From Spirochaetaceae bacterium UBA4077 (GTDB lineage Bacteria; Spirochaetota; Spirochaetia; Treponematales; Rectinemataceae), in assembly GCA_002383375.1 (NCBI GenBank), contig DFYR01000035.1:18651-41260 (forward strand): a stretch of DNA of 22,610 bases, written 5' to 3'. Each line of letters starts with the position of its first letter. The first letter of the stretch is position 1. The notes beneath the pieces are model-generated. The model saw only the letters and a list, made by a program, of their open reading frames with translations. It had not been told where the DNA came from and searched no databases. The translations under genes and the position numbers were made by a program. This document shows positions 1 through 7,887 of the stretch, one piece after another.

Positions 1-1
1 C

Positions 2-1693
2 CGTCTGCAGGATTCCGAGCTGGATGAACGGCAAACAATCCGATTCTTAGAGGAATTCGACGATATCGGCAGGGCAGTGGAGTCTGGAGGGTACTTCAGG
101 AGGGAAGAGCGGATCTCCGAGGTTTTGCGGGGCCTTGGATTCAGGCCCGGGGATTTCCAGCGGCAGACCCAGGAGCTATCCGGCGGCTGGCAGATGCGTC
201 TGGCTCTGGCCAAGATCCTCCTGGAAGACCCGGACATAATGCTCCTTGACGAACCCACCAACTACCTGGACCTGGAAGCCCGCGGATGGCTGGAAGCCTA
301 CCTCGCCGACTACAGGGGAGGGGTCCTGCTGGTCTCCCACGACCGTTTTTTCCTGGACGTCACCGTCAGAGAAGTCTACGAGCTTTTCAACGGCAAGCTT
401 TCCCGCTATCCCGGCAGCTATAGCTCCTACGAGGAACGGCGCGCCAGGGAGCTGGAGGCCATCTTCGCCGCCTGGGAACGACAGCAGGAGGAAATCCAGC
501 GGATCGAGGATTTCATTCGCCGCTTCCGCTATAAGGAGTCCAAGGCTCCCCAGGTGCAGAGCCGCATTAAGATGCTGGAAAAAATCGTTCCCATCGAAAT
601 ACCCGAGGGGATGAAGCACATACACTTCAAATTTCCCCCTGCGCCCCGTTCGGGCAAGATTGCCCTACGCATCGAAAACCTGAAGAAGTCCTACGGCTCT
701 CTCAAGGTAATCGACGACCTTTCGCTGGAGGTCGAGCGGGGCAGGAAAATCGCTTTTGTAGGCCCGAACGGGGCGGGTAAATCCACCCTCATGCGCATGA
801 TCGCCGGCGCAGACAAGGATTATTCCGGTTTCATCGTCCTCGGCACCGGCGTCGAGACAGCCTACTTCGCCCAGGATTCGGCGGAGAAAATGTCAAGCTC
901 ACTCACTGTGGAACAGGAGGCTGAAACCGTCTGCCCCAACGAACTCGTGCCCAGGCTCCGGAACCTATTGGGCGCTTTTCTCTTCAGGGGTGACGACGTG
1001 GAAAAATCCGTCTCGGTGCTCTCCGGCGGAGAGCGCTCCAGGCTCGCCCTTCTAAAAATGCTCCTCCATCCGGCTAACCTTTTAGTGCTGGACGAGCCGA
1101 CAAACCACCTGGATCTCACCTCCAAGGATGTCCTTCTGGAAGCACTGAAAGCATTCGAAGGCACTGTGCTCTTTGTCTCCCACGACAGAGGCTTTATCGA
1201 CGAGCTGGCGGATCTCGTGCTCGAACTGGAAGTCGGCACCACTCCCAGACTGTATTACGGCGGCTATTCCTACTACCTTGAAAAAAAGGCCAGCCTTGTG
1301 GAAGAAGCGCAGATCGACCCACCATCGGCTTCTGCTCACTCTGTCTCCCGTGACAGAGTAGCCCAGCAAGCAGGTGTCGGTATCGTTCCTCGATCCGAAG
1401 GGGAGAATAAAACCAGGGCAAGCCTCTCATGGGAAGAAGAAAAGGCTCAAAAGGCCCGCATCCGTAAACTAAAAAAACGGGAAGAGGAGATCCTTCGCAG
1501 GCTTGAGAACCTGGCCGAATGCAAGAAGGCGTTGGAACAGGAAATGGCCAGGCCTGAAGTCTATTCAGACGGCGAAAGGGTGAAGAAAGTCCTTGCCTCG
1601 TTGGCGGAGATCGAAGAGGAAACAGAGCTGCTTAATGAAGAATGGGTGGAAACAGCCGATGCCCTTTCATCGCAGGACCTGCAGATAGACTGA
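2..1693 (+). CDS. ABC-F family ATPase (Uup/EttA-like), 5' end outside window
   Basis: Tandem-ATPase ABC-F protein. Family members have no membrane domain and act on the ribosome (translation factors or antibiotic-resistance proteins); which subgroup this is cannot be read here. The frame is open from the first bases, so the start and the first Walker A lie upstream of the window. A GTG at 77 is in frame but internal, because homologous sequence precedes it. Visible parts are the first ABC signature LSGGW (about 176-190) with Walker B ending LLDEPTNYLDL, then the charged inter-domain helical linker (about 420-640). The second Walker A GPNGAGKST follows (761-787), then LSGGERSR and LLVLDEPTNHLDL (about 1020-1115). 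The C-terminal part (about 1430-1690) is a Lys/Glu-rich coiled coil like the Uup/YheS C-terminal domain. The next gene converges on it, and I see no clear terminator in the 67 bp gap. Confidence 0.93.
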   Translation, partial: RLQDSELDERQTIRFLEEFDDIGRAVESGGYFRREERISEVLRGLGFRPGDFQRQTQELSGGWQMRLALAKILLEDPDIMLLDEPTNYLDLEARGWLEAYLADYRGGVLLVSHDRFFLDVTVREVYELFNGKLSRYPGSYSSYEERRARELEAIFAAWERQQEEIQRIEDFIRRFRYKESKAPQVQSRIKMLEKIVPIEIPEGMKHIHFKFPPAPRSGKIALRIENLKKSYGSLKVIDDLSLEVERGRKIAFVGPNGAGKSTLMRMIAGADKDYSGFIVLGTGVETAYFAQDSAEKMSSSLTVEQEAETVCPNELVPRLRNLLGAFLFRGDDVEKSVSVLSGGERSRLALLKMLLHPANLLVLDEPTNHLDLTSKDVLLEALKAFEGTVLFVSHDRGFIDELADLVLELEVGTTPRLYYGGYSYYLEKKASLVEEAQIDPPSASAHSVSRDRVAQQAGVGIVPRSEGENKTRASLSWEEEKAQKARIRKLKKREEEILRRLENLAECKKALEQEMARPEVYSDGERVKKVLASLAEIEEETELLNEEWVETADALSSQDLQID

Positions 1694-1760
1694 AGTAAAT
1701 CACCCCAGGTACCGCAACCAGGCTCTCTGTAACCTTTTTTAAGCGATTCCGACTTAGCGG

Positions 1761-2213
1761 CTATGGAGCCAGGCTCGTAGTGGTCGTGCTCGGACTGGGG
1801 AGTTTCGCCATTACCTTCTCGGTGAGAATCTTCCAGGTCTGGGGAAGCGAGGCTCCTTCGGGTCTTTCATAGAGGGCGAGCACCTGCTCAAAGCCTGTTC
1901 TGGCGGCTTCGTTATGTCCCTGCTTGTATTCGATAAAAGCCAGCTCGTACATCGCCGTCGCCAGAAGGTTTGGGTCGTTCGAAAAGCGTTCCTGGAGCGT
2001 TTTGTAATAATATTGCGCCCCTTTCCAGTCGTAGATGTCGGATCGTTCCTGGGCCCGCTGGATTATCTCCGCCGAGCTGGCGTTCTCCGGCACCGGTTCC
2101 AGTCTGGTGGCGCAGGAGCTGAATGCCAGCAAAAGGGCGAGTAGTATCGTGCAGCCGAGTCCGGCCGTACCCTTAATCTTGGTCTTTGAGCCAACTATTG
2201 ATCTGTGCTGCAT
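1761..2213 (-). CDS. Small TPR-like lipoprotein
   Basis: Predicted 150-residue lipoprotein of unknown function. Residues 14-34 form a hydrophobic signal segment ending in LLAFSSC. Cys34 would be the lipidated residue, with Phe at -3, a relaxed lipobox of the kind tolerated in spirochaetes. The mature part is helical and reads like two to three TPR-type repeats (YDWKGAQYYYKTLQERF, then YELAFIEYKQGHNEAARTGFEQVL). That suggests a protein-interaction role at the membrane. The tail is Ser/Thr/Pro-rich. The ATG at 2213 has an AAGGGGAG ribosome site just upstream and a good sigma70 promoter at 2235-2264. It is transcribed alone, divergent from the DUF554 gene. YfiO/BamD-like or YbgF-like roles are possible, but the protein is much shorter than those. 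Confidence 0.8.
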   Translation of the reverse strand: MQHRSIVGSKTKIKGTAGLGCTILLALLLAFSSCATRLEPVPENASSAEIIQRAQERSDIYDWKGAQYYYKTLQERFSNDPNLLATAMYELAFIEYKQGHNEAARTGFEQVLALYERPEGASLPQTWKILTEKVMAKLPSPSTTTTSLAP

Positions 2214-2234
2214 AGACTCCCCTTATAAAAAGCG

Positions 2235-2264
2235 ATTATGCTATACTTCCGCGGCTGGGGTCAA
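2235..2264 (-). promoter_or_regulatory. sigma70-type promoter of the lipoprotein gene
   Basis: On the minus strand TTGACC (2264-2259) is followed after 18 bp by CATAAT (2240-2235), 21 bases before the lipoprotein ATG. Both boxes are close to consensus. This is inferred from sequence only. Confidence 0.6.
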
Positions 2265-2266
2265 TC

Positions 2267-2283
2267 GCAGGCTCTATGCCTGC
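2267..2283 (+). other. Small hairpin upstream of the DUF554 gene
   Basis: GCAGGC (2267-2272) and GCCTGC (2278-2283) can form a perfect 6 bp stem with a 5-base loop. It lies 21 bases before the DUF554 start codon and would be in its leader. No T-run follows, so it is not a terminator. A role is not evident. Confidence 0.35.
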
Positions 2284-2304
2284 AGTCTTGGTGGAAGGTG
2301 AACA

Positions 2305-3003
2305 ATGATAGCAACGCTCATAAACGCTCTAGCCGTCGTGGTGGGTTCTCTTGTAGGCCTCTTCTTGCGCAAGGGTATTAAAGAACAGTATCAGAAGATT
2401 ATTTTCGCGGCTTCGGGCATCACCTCCCTGGTGATTGGCATACAGATGGCCCTCACCACCCAGCATCTCTTAGCCTTCGCCTTGGCCCTTATCCTCGGCG
2501 GACTGGCAGGTACCGCCCTCAATATCGAGGGTTCAATCATGAAGTTCGGCGAAAGGCTGAAAAACCGCTTCGATCGGAGCGCCGAAGGAACCAGCTTCGC
2601 CCTGGGCTTTCTCAATGCCTCGGTGCTTTTCTGCTCAGGCGCCATGGCAATAGTCGGCTCATTCAAGGCCGGCACCGAAGGCGACTACTCCATTATTTTC
2701 ACCAAGAGCATCCTGGACGGGTTCATGTCGATGATTTTTGCAGGGGCCTTGGGAAAGGGAGTGATTTTTTCCGCCGTTAGCGTGCTCGTCTACCAAGGAG
2801 CCCTGACGATTCTCTCGGTGTGGATCAAGCCCTTCATAACCGAAATCATGCTCTCCGAGCTGACTGCCATAGGCGGAGCCCTGGTGATCATGATTGGATT
2901 AGGCCTGTTGGACATAAAGAAAATCAAGACCGCCGACTTTATCCCTGCCCTGCTGGTCACGGTTCTCCTTATGCTTGCATTGCCCTTCGCTCCCTTCCTA
3001 TAA
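2305..3003 (+). CDS. DUF554 family membrane protein (YqgA/YdfK-like)
   Basis: Polytopic inner-membrane protein of 232 residues, the usual length for DUF554 (E. coli YqgA, B. subtilis YdfK). Their physiological role is not established; a transport function is often guessed. The start MIATLINALAVVVGSLVGLFL, the central glycine-rich helices (LALILGGLAGTALNIEG, FCSGAMAIVGSF) and the C-terminal GGALVIMIGLGLLDIKKIK are typical of the family. About seven hydrophobic segments are visible. The ATG at 2305 is preceded by GGAAGGTGA at a suitable distance. It is the first gene of a three-gene plus-strand unit; the next start codon follows the stop within 6 bases. Confidence 0.88.
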   Translation: MIATLINALAVVVGSLVGLFLRKGIKEQYQKIIFAASGITSLVIGIQMALTTQHLLAFALALILGGLAGTALNIEGSIMKFGERLKNRFDRSAEGTSFALGFLNASVLFCSGAMAIVGSFKAGTEGDYSIIFTKSILDGFMSMIFAGALGKGVIFSAVSVLVYQGALTILSVWIKPFITEIMLSELTAIGGALVIMIGLGLLDIKKIKTADFIPALLVTVLLMLALPFAPFL

Positions 3004-3009
3004 TTGAGC

Positions 3010-4350
3010 ATGAACAAGAACAAAGCCCGCCAGTTCATCCAAACCAAGCGTGTGGACGAATCGGGCGCCTGGTACGGCCTGGACAACGCAGGCGTAATCA
3101 TGCCCGCCGTCACCAATGCGATCAATACTGGCCTGTTCAGGTTCGAATTTCAGTTAGCTTCCGCCGTCGATCTGGACGTGTTGGGCCGGGCACTCACCGA
3201 CTGCGCCAACCGTTTTCCCTACTTCAATGTAAACCTCAAACGCGGCTTCTTCTGGTATTACCTGGACCAGTGCAAGACCAGCCCCCGGGTTTACTCCGAT
3301 CAGGGCAGTCCTTGTCAGGGATGGAACATCAATAAACGAGGCACAAGGATGTTTCGGATCAGGGTTCAGGGCGACAGGCTGGCCGGGGAGTTCTCCCACG
3401 CCCTCACCGATGGCTCAGGCGCCATATCCTTTATGAAAAGCCTTCTGGTCCGGTATTACGCCTTGCTGGGGATACAAGCCGGGACTGAGCTTGGCCAGGG
3501 TGAGTTTTCGGATATCCACCCCATCGACAGTCCCGTGGCGCCCGAAGAACATGAAGACGCGTACCAACGCTACTTCCCCGGCTCACTTCCCGCGCCCGAG
3601 GCTAATCCCAAGGCCTGGCACCTAAAAGGTGAGCGATTGCCCAAGGGTTCGTACCGGATCATCGTGGGAAAACTAAAGCTTTCGGAAATTCTCGGCGAGG
3701 TCAAGAAAAGAAATGTCTCTCTCACCGGCTTTTTAGGCGCCGTCTACCTCGACGCCCTCCAGAGCCTCTGGTTCTCCCAGACAAAAAAGCCTAAAGCGCG
3801 ATTTGTTTCTGTAGAGATTCCGGTCAACCTGCGACAGTTCTTCGTTTCCAAGACAAATCGGAATTTTTCTCTTTTCTTTCTCCTGAAGGAAAACCTGGAC
3901 CTGGGGGCCAGAAGCTTTGATGAGCTGGTTAAGCGCGCTCATCATAGAATGAAAATCGAAGGCGATCCGAAATCTCTCGCCATGCAGATAGCCCGCAACG
4001 CTGGCGGAACCAGGAATCCCATCGTGCGCGCAATCCCGCTTTTCATCAAAGATGTCGCCGGGAGGATCCTATTTTCCGCGCTAGGCGAATCAATGCTCAG
4101 CGGCTTTATCTCAAATCTTGGAGCCCTACGCCTTCCTCCGGGCATTGCCCCCCAGATAAAATCAGTTGTCTTTTCACCGGCTCCCAGCACGACAACCCTC
4201 ACCAACGCCTCAGTGCTGTCCTGGAACGATGAGCTTATAATAAGCTTTGGGAGCCTGCTGCGTTCGAGGCAGCTCGAACAGCTATATTTCAAGCGTCTGC
4301 GCGACTTGGGTTTGAGTGTCAGCGTATACTGTCGTGCGGATGAGGAGTGA
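3010..4350 (+). CDS. HxxxDG acyltransferase (alcohol acetyltransferase/condensation-fold)
   Basis: Protein of about 446 residues with the fold of CoA-dependent acyltransferases (chloramphenicol acetyltransferase/condensation-domain/WS-DGAT superfamily). The catalytic HxxxDG motif is present as H130-ALT-D134-G135, followed by SGAISFMKSLL. Late in the protein, ISNLGALRLP and the region around 4190-4250 match the structural motif that closes the tunnel in this family. The acceptor and donor are not predictable; annotated relatives are called alcohol acetyltransferases without strong proof. The ATG at 3010 is chosen; a TTG at 3004 directly after the upstream stop is an alternative. Neither has a good ribosome site, so translation is probably coupled to the DUF554 gene. 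The next gene starts 3 bases after the stop. Confidence 0.78.
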   Translation: MNKNKARQFIQTKRVDESGAWYGLDNAGVIMPAVTNAINTGLFRFEFQLASAVDLDVLGRALTDCANRFPYFNVNLKRGFFWYYLDQCKTSPRVYSDQGSPCQGWNINKRGTRMFRIRVQGDRLAGEFSHALTDGSGAISFMKSLLVRYYALLGIQAGTELGQGEFSDIHPIDSPVAPEEHEDAYQRYFPGSLPAPEANPKAWHLKGERLPKGSYRIIVGKLKLSEILGEVKKRNVSLTGFLGAVYLDALQSLWFSQTKKPKARFVSVEIPVNLRQFFVSKTNRNFSLFFLLKENLDLGARSFDELVKRAHHRMKIEGDPKSLAMQIARNAGGTRNPIVRAIPLFIKDVAGRILFSALGESMLSGFISNLGALRLPPGIAPQIKSVVFSPAPSTTTLTNASVLSWNDELIISFGSLLRSRQLEQLYFKRLRDLGLSVSVYCRADEE

Positions 4351-4353
4351 ACC

Positions 4354-5094
4354 ATGCCCTTTTGCCCCGATTGCGGCGTTGAAATAGGCGGAGCTAAGCG
4401 CTGTCCCCTCTGCGGTGCCGAAAATCCTCGATTTGCTGATATCGCTAGCTCAGGCGGAAAGCAGATCCTTCGACCCGAATGCGGCGAACAGAGTAGCGGC
4501 TTTGCTGGAAGCGATAGCGACGAAACACTGACCAAGATGGAAAAACAGAAAGCCGCATGGGAAATCCTATCTGTAGCCCTGGCGATCACCTCGGTCACTG
4601 TTCTACTCATCAATCTGCTGGTGGAGAAGAGGATTTCCTGGTCTCTCTACCCTCTAGCGTCTATTATGTTCATCTGGGCATGGGCTACGGCCTTCCTTGT
4701 TCTCGGCAGAATGCCCCGCCTCCAGGTCCTGCTCATCGCAGTCGCTCCTCCTGCCTTTCTCCTGGTTCTGGGCTTTTTTATAGGCAAAGACGCCTGGGCC
4801 TGGCGCCTGGCCTTGCCTATCTGCCTTCTGGCCGAAGGTATCGCCGCCATTATCAGCCTCCTTGCCCGCAACACCCGCCGAAAAGGGCTCAATATCCTGG
4901 CCTTTGTGTTAGCAGGTTGCGCCCTGCTCTGTCTCGGCATTGAACTCTTCATCGATATTTTTGTCGGAAACCCATTGCACCTGGGCTGGTCTTTCGTAAC
5001 CGCCATCGCGCTCCTTCCGATAGCGGTTTTCCTTCTTTATATCCATCACAGGGTTGCCAAGAGCACTAACCTGCGCAGATTGTTCAAACTCTAG
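4354..5094 (+). CDS. Zinc-ribbon membrane protein (DUF6320-like)
   Basis: 246-residue protein with an N-terminal zinc ribbon (C4-PD-C7 and C17-PL-C20) and a second degenerate cysteine patch (PECGEQ). A polar linker ends at about residue 65, then about six hydrophobic segments run to the C-terminus. It resembles DUF6320-type proteins, which in Treponema and clostridia are encoded next to alcohol-acetyltransferase-like genes; that association is from memory. The GAGGAG ribosome site (4342-4347) lies inside the end of the acyltransferase gene and sets the ATG at 4354. The pairing suggests it partners the acyltransferase at the membrane, but no function is known. Confidence 0.75.
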   Translation: MPFCPDCGVEIGGAKRCPLCGAENPRFADIASSGGKQILRPECGEQSSGFAGSDSDETLTKMEKQKAAWEILSVALAITSVTVLLINLLVEKRISWSLYPLASIMFIWAWATAFLVLGRMPRLQVLLIAVAPPAFLLVLGFFIGKDAWAWRLALPICLLAEGIAAIISLLARNTRRKGLNILAFVLAGCALLCLGIELFIDIFVGNPLHLGWSFVTAIALLPIAVFLLYIHHRVAKSTNLRRLFKL

Positions 5095-5202
5095 CGATCC
5101 TCCTCATCCATGTTCAGTCAGCAACGGAGCAGCGGCCCCCGGGATCAAGTCGACTCTACGGTAACCTTGTCGGCACTTCAACCCTCCACAGCTTTCCATC
5201 CC

Positions 5203-5231
5203 TTGACATTTTTTACAGTTTGATGTAAATT
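5203..5231 (+). promoter_or_regulatory. Promoter of the initiator tRNA gene
   Basis: A perfect -35 box TTGACA (5203-5208) is followed after 17 bp by TAAATT (5226-5231). Transcription would begin around 5238, a few bases before the mature tRNA 5' end at 5244. The 109 bp between the preceding gene and this promoter (5095-5202) hold nothing else that I recognise. Confidence 0.7.
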
Positions 5232-5243
5232 TTTCCGACACGA

Positions 5244-5316
5244 CGCAGGGTAGAGCAGTTGGCAGCTCGTCGGGCTCATAACCCGGAGGTCGCAGGTTCG
5301 AGTCCTGCCCCTGCTA
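5244..5316 (+). tRNA. Initiator tRNA-fMet (CAT)
   Basis: All cloverleaf arms fold. The acceptor is CGCAGGG/CCCTGCT, the D stem GAGC/GCTC and the T arm GCAGG-TTCGAGT-CCTGC. The anticodon arm TCGGG-CTCATAA-CCCGG has anticodon CAT. Initiator hallmarks are the unpaired 1:72 position (C1 opposite T72), the three consecutive G-C pairs closing the anticodon stem and the A11-T24 pair in the D stem. The 3' CCA is not encoded. The D loop is 8 bases, one less than in E. coli. It is transcribed alone from its own promoter and ends at a strong terminator 10 bases downstream. Confidence 0.95.
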
Positions 5317-5325
5317 TAGGTTTTT

Positions 5326-5352
5326 AAGGCTTCCACACGGAAGCCTTTTTTT
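5326..5352 (+). terminator. Rho-independent terminator of tRNA-fMet
   Basis: The stem GGCTTCC/GGAAGCC with an ACAC loop (5328-5345) is directly followed by seven T residues. AA/TT pairs at the base extend it. It lies 10 bases after the tRNA gene. Confidence 0.9.
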
Positions 5353-5426
5353 GCATAAAGTCCTTTATATAAGCCTTATCGTTATATTCAATTATAATGA
5401 GCCCACCTGGTTAAGCAGAATAGAGT

Positions 5427-5513
5427 AAGAAATAAGATGGACCATCATAGGTTGGTTTTCTTACTTTAAAAGTGACCAGAAATTGGGGGACCTTCAAGTC
5501 CACGTTATTTCTT
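5427..5513. repeat. Imperfect inverted repeat in gene-free DNA
   Basis: The left arm AAGAAATAAGATGGACC (5427-5443) and the reverse complement of the right arm, AAGAAATAACGTGGACT (5513-5497), agree at 14 of 17 positions and enclose 53 bp. The surrounding 5353-5559 is AT-rich and contains no gene that I recognise. It sits between the tRNA terminator and the end of the HAD gene. It may be a decayed small mobile element or a structured 3' end of the minus-strand importer operon; I cannot decide. Confidence 0.5.
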
Positions 5514-5559
5514 GCATTTACTGTCCTAATACTAAAGCTCATGCCCGGCGCTGCCGCTC

Positions 5560-6237
5560 TTATTCTATGAATAGAAGATCGGTAAATCGTTCTATCCTGT
5601 ATTCTGTTTCCTCAATTTTTCCAAATCCGTAACTCGCATATACGAAAGGAATGCCCGCTTTCCTGCTCTCCCGAAAATCGCTCTGGGTATCCCCGACATA
5701 CAGCGCGCTCCGCACGTTATAATCCTTGATCACCTTCCGTATGTTCTCATGCTTCGGCTTTCCGGTTCTCCCCGTCGATTCATATCCCGCGAAGTACTTT
5801 TCCAGCCTGGAGTGGTGAAAAAAGTTCTCGATATAGCCAACGAGGCAATTGCTGACGATGAACAGCTTCTTCGATCTAGCCATGGCTTTCACTACGTTTT
5901 CGACATCCGGATAGAGTACTCCTCCTCCTTTTCCCATTTCCTCCAATTCAATATTTTTATAGACCTCGAGAAACTCATGGGTTCCCCTTTTCCCCATGAA
6001 GGCGAATTTTTCATCCAGAATGACCTCAATTTCAATTCCCGTGAATGCCTGCAATTCCTTGACAGTGACAAGGTGATCCGTATACCCGCATTCAGTCAGC
6101 GCCCTGTTCCAGGCTTTTGCCGCTGAGCCGGAAGCGTCCCATAAGGTTCCGTCAAGATCGAAAATGACGCCGTCAACGCTCGCCAATTCCTGCAGCCGTC
6201 CCTGCGAGTTTGCCGGCTTCTTGACCAGGGAAAACAT
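5560..6237 (-). CDS. HAD-superfamily phosphatase (phosphoglycolate-phosphatase-like)
   Basis: 225-residue haloacid-dehalogenase hydrolase. Motif I is D27-L-D29-GT (nucleophile and acid/base Asp), motif II the Ser of IVSN, motif III the Lys in TGKPKHENI, and motif IV is GDTQSD. The helical cap lies between motifs I and II (about residues 37-110), as in the phosphoglycolate phosphatase/beta-phosphoglucomutase group. Such enzymes remove phosphate from small organic phosphates in the cytoplasm. The substrate cannot be read from sequence. Its ATG overlaps the permease stop (TAATG), so it belongs to the importer operon as last gene. That suggests it dephosphorylates the imported compound. PhnX (phosphonatase) was considered, but I do not see its cap features. 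Confidence 0.87.
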   Translation of the reverse strand: MFSLVKKPANSQGRLQELASVDGVIFDLDGTLWDASGSAAKAWNRALTECGYTDHLVTVKELQAFTGIEIEVILDEKFAFMGKRGTHEFLEVYKNIELEEMGKGGGVLYPDVENVVKAMARSKKLFIVSNCLVGYIENFFHHSRLEKYFAGYESTGRTGKPKHENIRKVIKDYNVRSALYVGDTQSDFRESRKAGIPFVYASYGFGKIEETEYRIERFTDLLFIE

Positions 6238-7886
6238 TAGAACGTTATTTCCTTCGATTTCGAGACCTTCATAAAGATCAGAAGAGAGATCACGGTGAGC
6301 GCGGTCAGGACGGTGGCCAGAGCCGCGGCATATCCGTAGTTGCCGCGGGTGACAAAAGTGTAGACCGCCAAGGTAAGGGTCACGGTCTTGGAGTTGTATA
6401 GAATGATCGCGGTAGAGAGTTCCGTGATGATAGTCACCCAGCTGAGAATGGCTCCTGAGATGATCCCGTTGGACATCATGGGAACCGTGATCTTGAAAAA
6501 CGTCTTCATCTTGGATGCGCCGAGGCTGATCGCGGCCTCTTCGGTAGTCAGAGGTATCTGCTGAAGCGTCGCGACCGAGGAGCGTATCGTGTAGGGAAGA
6601 CGACGTATGCAGAGGGCTATGACCATGATGCCGATGGTGCCTGTCAGGATGATCGGCTTTTTATTGAAAGCCATGACGAGTGCGATTCCCACCACCGATC
6701 CCGGGATGATATAGGGCAGCATGGACATGGTATCGATAGCCTGGGTAATTACGTTACTCCTGCGCACGACGAGGTATGAAATGAGAATGGCCAGGAATAC
6801 CACGGCGACGAGAGCGATGCCGCCGATGATGAACGTGTTGGGTATGGAATCGCCCATCCGCTTGAGGGCGGTCTTGTAGCTGTCGAACGAATAGCCTGGC
6901 CTGAACAGTTTACCGGAAGTGTTCTGGAACGACTGGTAGACGATGTAAACCTGGGGTAGAAATGCCAAGCCGATGATAACATAGGTATAAAAGTACATGA
7001 AAAAGCCTTTTATGCCTTTGGCTTTCTTGCGTTCTATAGGGTTGAGGGCGTTCATCGTGAAAGCGAACCGGTTCGATAAAATCTTCTGGACGAGGAAAAT
7101 GAAAGCCGTAATGACGATGGCGATCACGCTGATCGCGGCGGCGAAATTGTAATTCGTCCCGGTTTCGCCGAGAAACTGCGTGTATATCTCTACGGGAAAG
7201 ACCCGGTACCCTTCTCCGATGAGTAGCGGCGTGCCGAAATCGGCGAATGCCCTCATGAAGACGAGGAGGGCGGCAGCCAGAATGGTCGGCATGCAGAGAG
7301 GTATGATCACCTTGAAGAAGCGCCGGATGCCTGTGCATCCCAGGTTGTCGGAAGCCTCGAGGAGCGAGTTGTCGATATTCTTAAGGGCGCCTGACACATA
7401 GAGGAACACCAGGGGGTAGAGCTGGAGCGTGAGCACCAGCAGTATGCCGTTGAAGCCGTAAATGTTGGGGATCGTGATGCCTAATCTCGATTGGAAGAAC
7501 TTGGTGACGATGCCCGATCTGCCGAGGAGCTGAATCCATGCGTAGGCGCCGATGAAGGGAGCCGACATCGAGCAGAGGATTATGAGCACCTGGATGAGCG
7601 ATCTTCCCTTGATCTCGTAAAGATTGTAAAAGTACGCGAGAGGAACGCCGATGACGAGGGAGAGAACTGTCGTGCACAGCGTCACGCTGAAACTGTGGAT
7701 GAGGGTCTGGGAGTAATACTTCTGGCTGAAGAACTTCGCGAACCATTCAAGGCTCAATGTGCCGTTTTCGCCTATCACGGAGTTCTGCAGAATCGTATAC
7801 ATCGGGTATATCAGAAAGAGAAGGTAAGCGGCGAATATCGCAAGATAGACGATCGCCCACGCATCGAACAGTTTTTTTCGAGCCAT
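6237..7886 (-). CDS. Fused two-domain ABC importer permease (FbpB/ThiP/AfuB-like)
   Basis: Inner-membrane permease of about 549 residues made of two fused BPD_transp_1 domains, about 12 transmembrane segments. Each half carries an EAA loop that docks the ATPase: EASDNLGCTGIRRFFKVIIP in the first half and EAAISLGASKMKTFFKITVP in the second. The fused layout is typical of the ferric-iron/thiamine/hexose-phosphate/phosphonate importer branch (FbpB, ThiP, AfuB, PhnU/V-like). I chose the ATG at 7886 because GGAGAAG lies upstream. It starts 1 base after the ATPase stop, giving TGACATG. An upstream ATG at 7904 overlaps the ATPase gene and has no visible ribosome site. The HAD gene overlaps its stop codon. 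Confidence 0.92.
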   Translation of the reverse strand: MARKKLFDAWAIVYLAIFAAYLLFLIYPMYTILQNSVIGENGTLSLEWFAKFFSQKYYSQTLIHSFSVTLCTTVLSLVIGVPLAYFYNLYEIKGRSLIQVLIILCSMSAPFIGAYAWIQLLGRSGIVTKFFQSRLGITIPNIYGFNGILLVLTLQLYPLVFLYVSGALKNIDNSLLEASDNLGCTGIRRFFKVIIPLCMPTILAAALLVFMRAFADFGTPLLIGEGYRVFPVEIYTQFLGETGTNYNFAAAISVIAIVITAFIFLVQKILSNRFAFTMNALNPIERKKAKGIKGFFMYFYTYVIIGLAFLPQVYIVYQSFQNTSGKLFRPGYSFDSYKTALKRMGDSIPNTFIIGGIALVAVVFLAILISYLVVRRSNVITQAIDTMSMLPYIIPGSVVGIALVMAFNKKPIILTGTIGIMVIALCIRRLPYTIRSSVATLQQIPLTTEEAAISLGASKMKTFFKITVPMMSNGIISGAILSWVTIITELSTAIILYNSKTVTLTLAVYTFVTRGNYGYAAALATVLTALTVISLLIFMKVSKSKEITF

Positions 7887-7887
7887 G

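Noticed and set aside
5461..5495. Resemblance of AAAAGTGACCAGAAATT to IS21-family end repeats
   Set aside because: Too short and remembered only loosely; no transposase fragment nearby and no second matching end.
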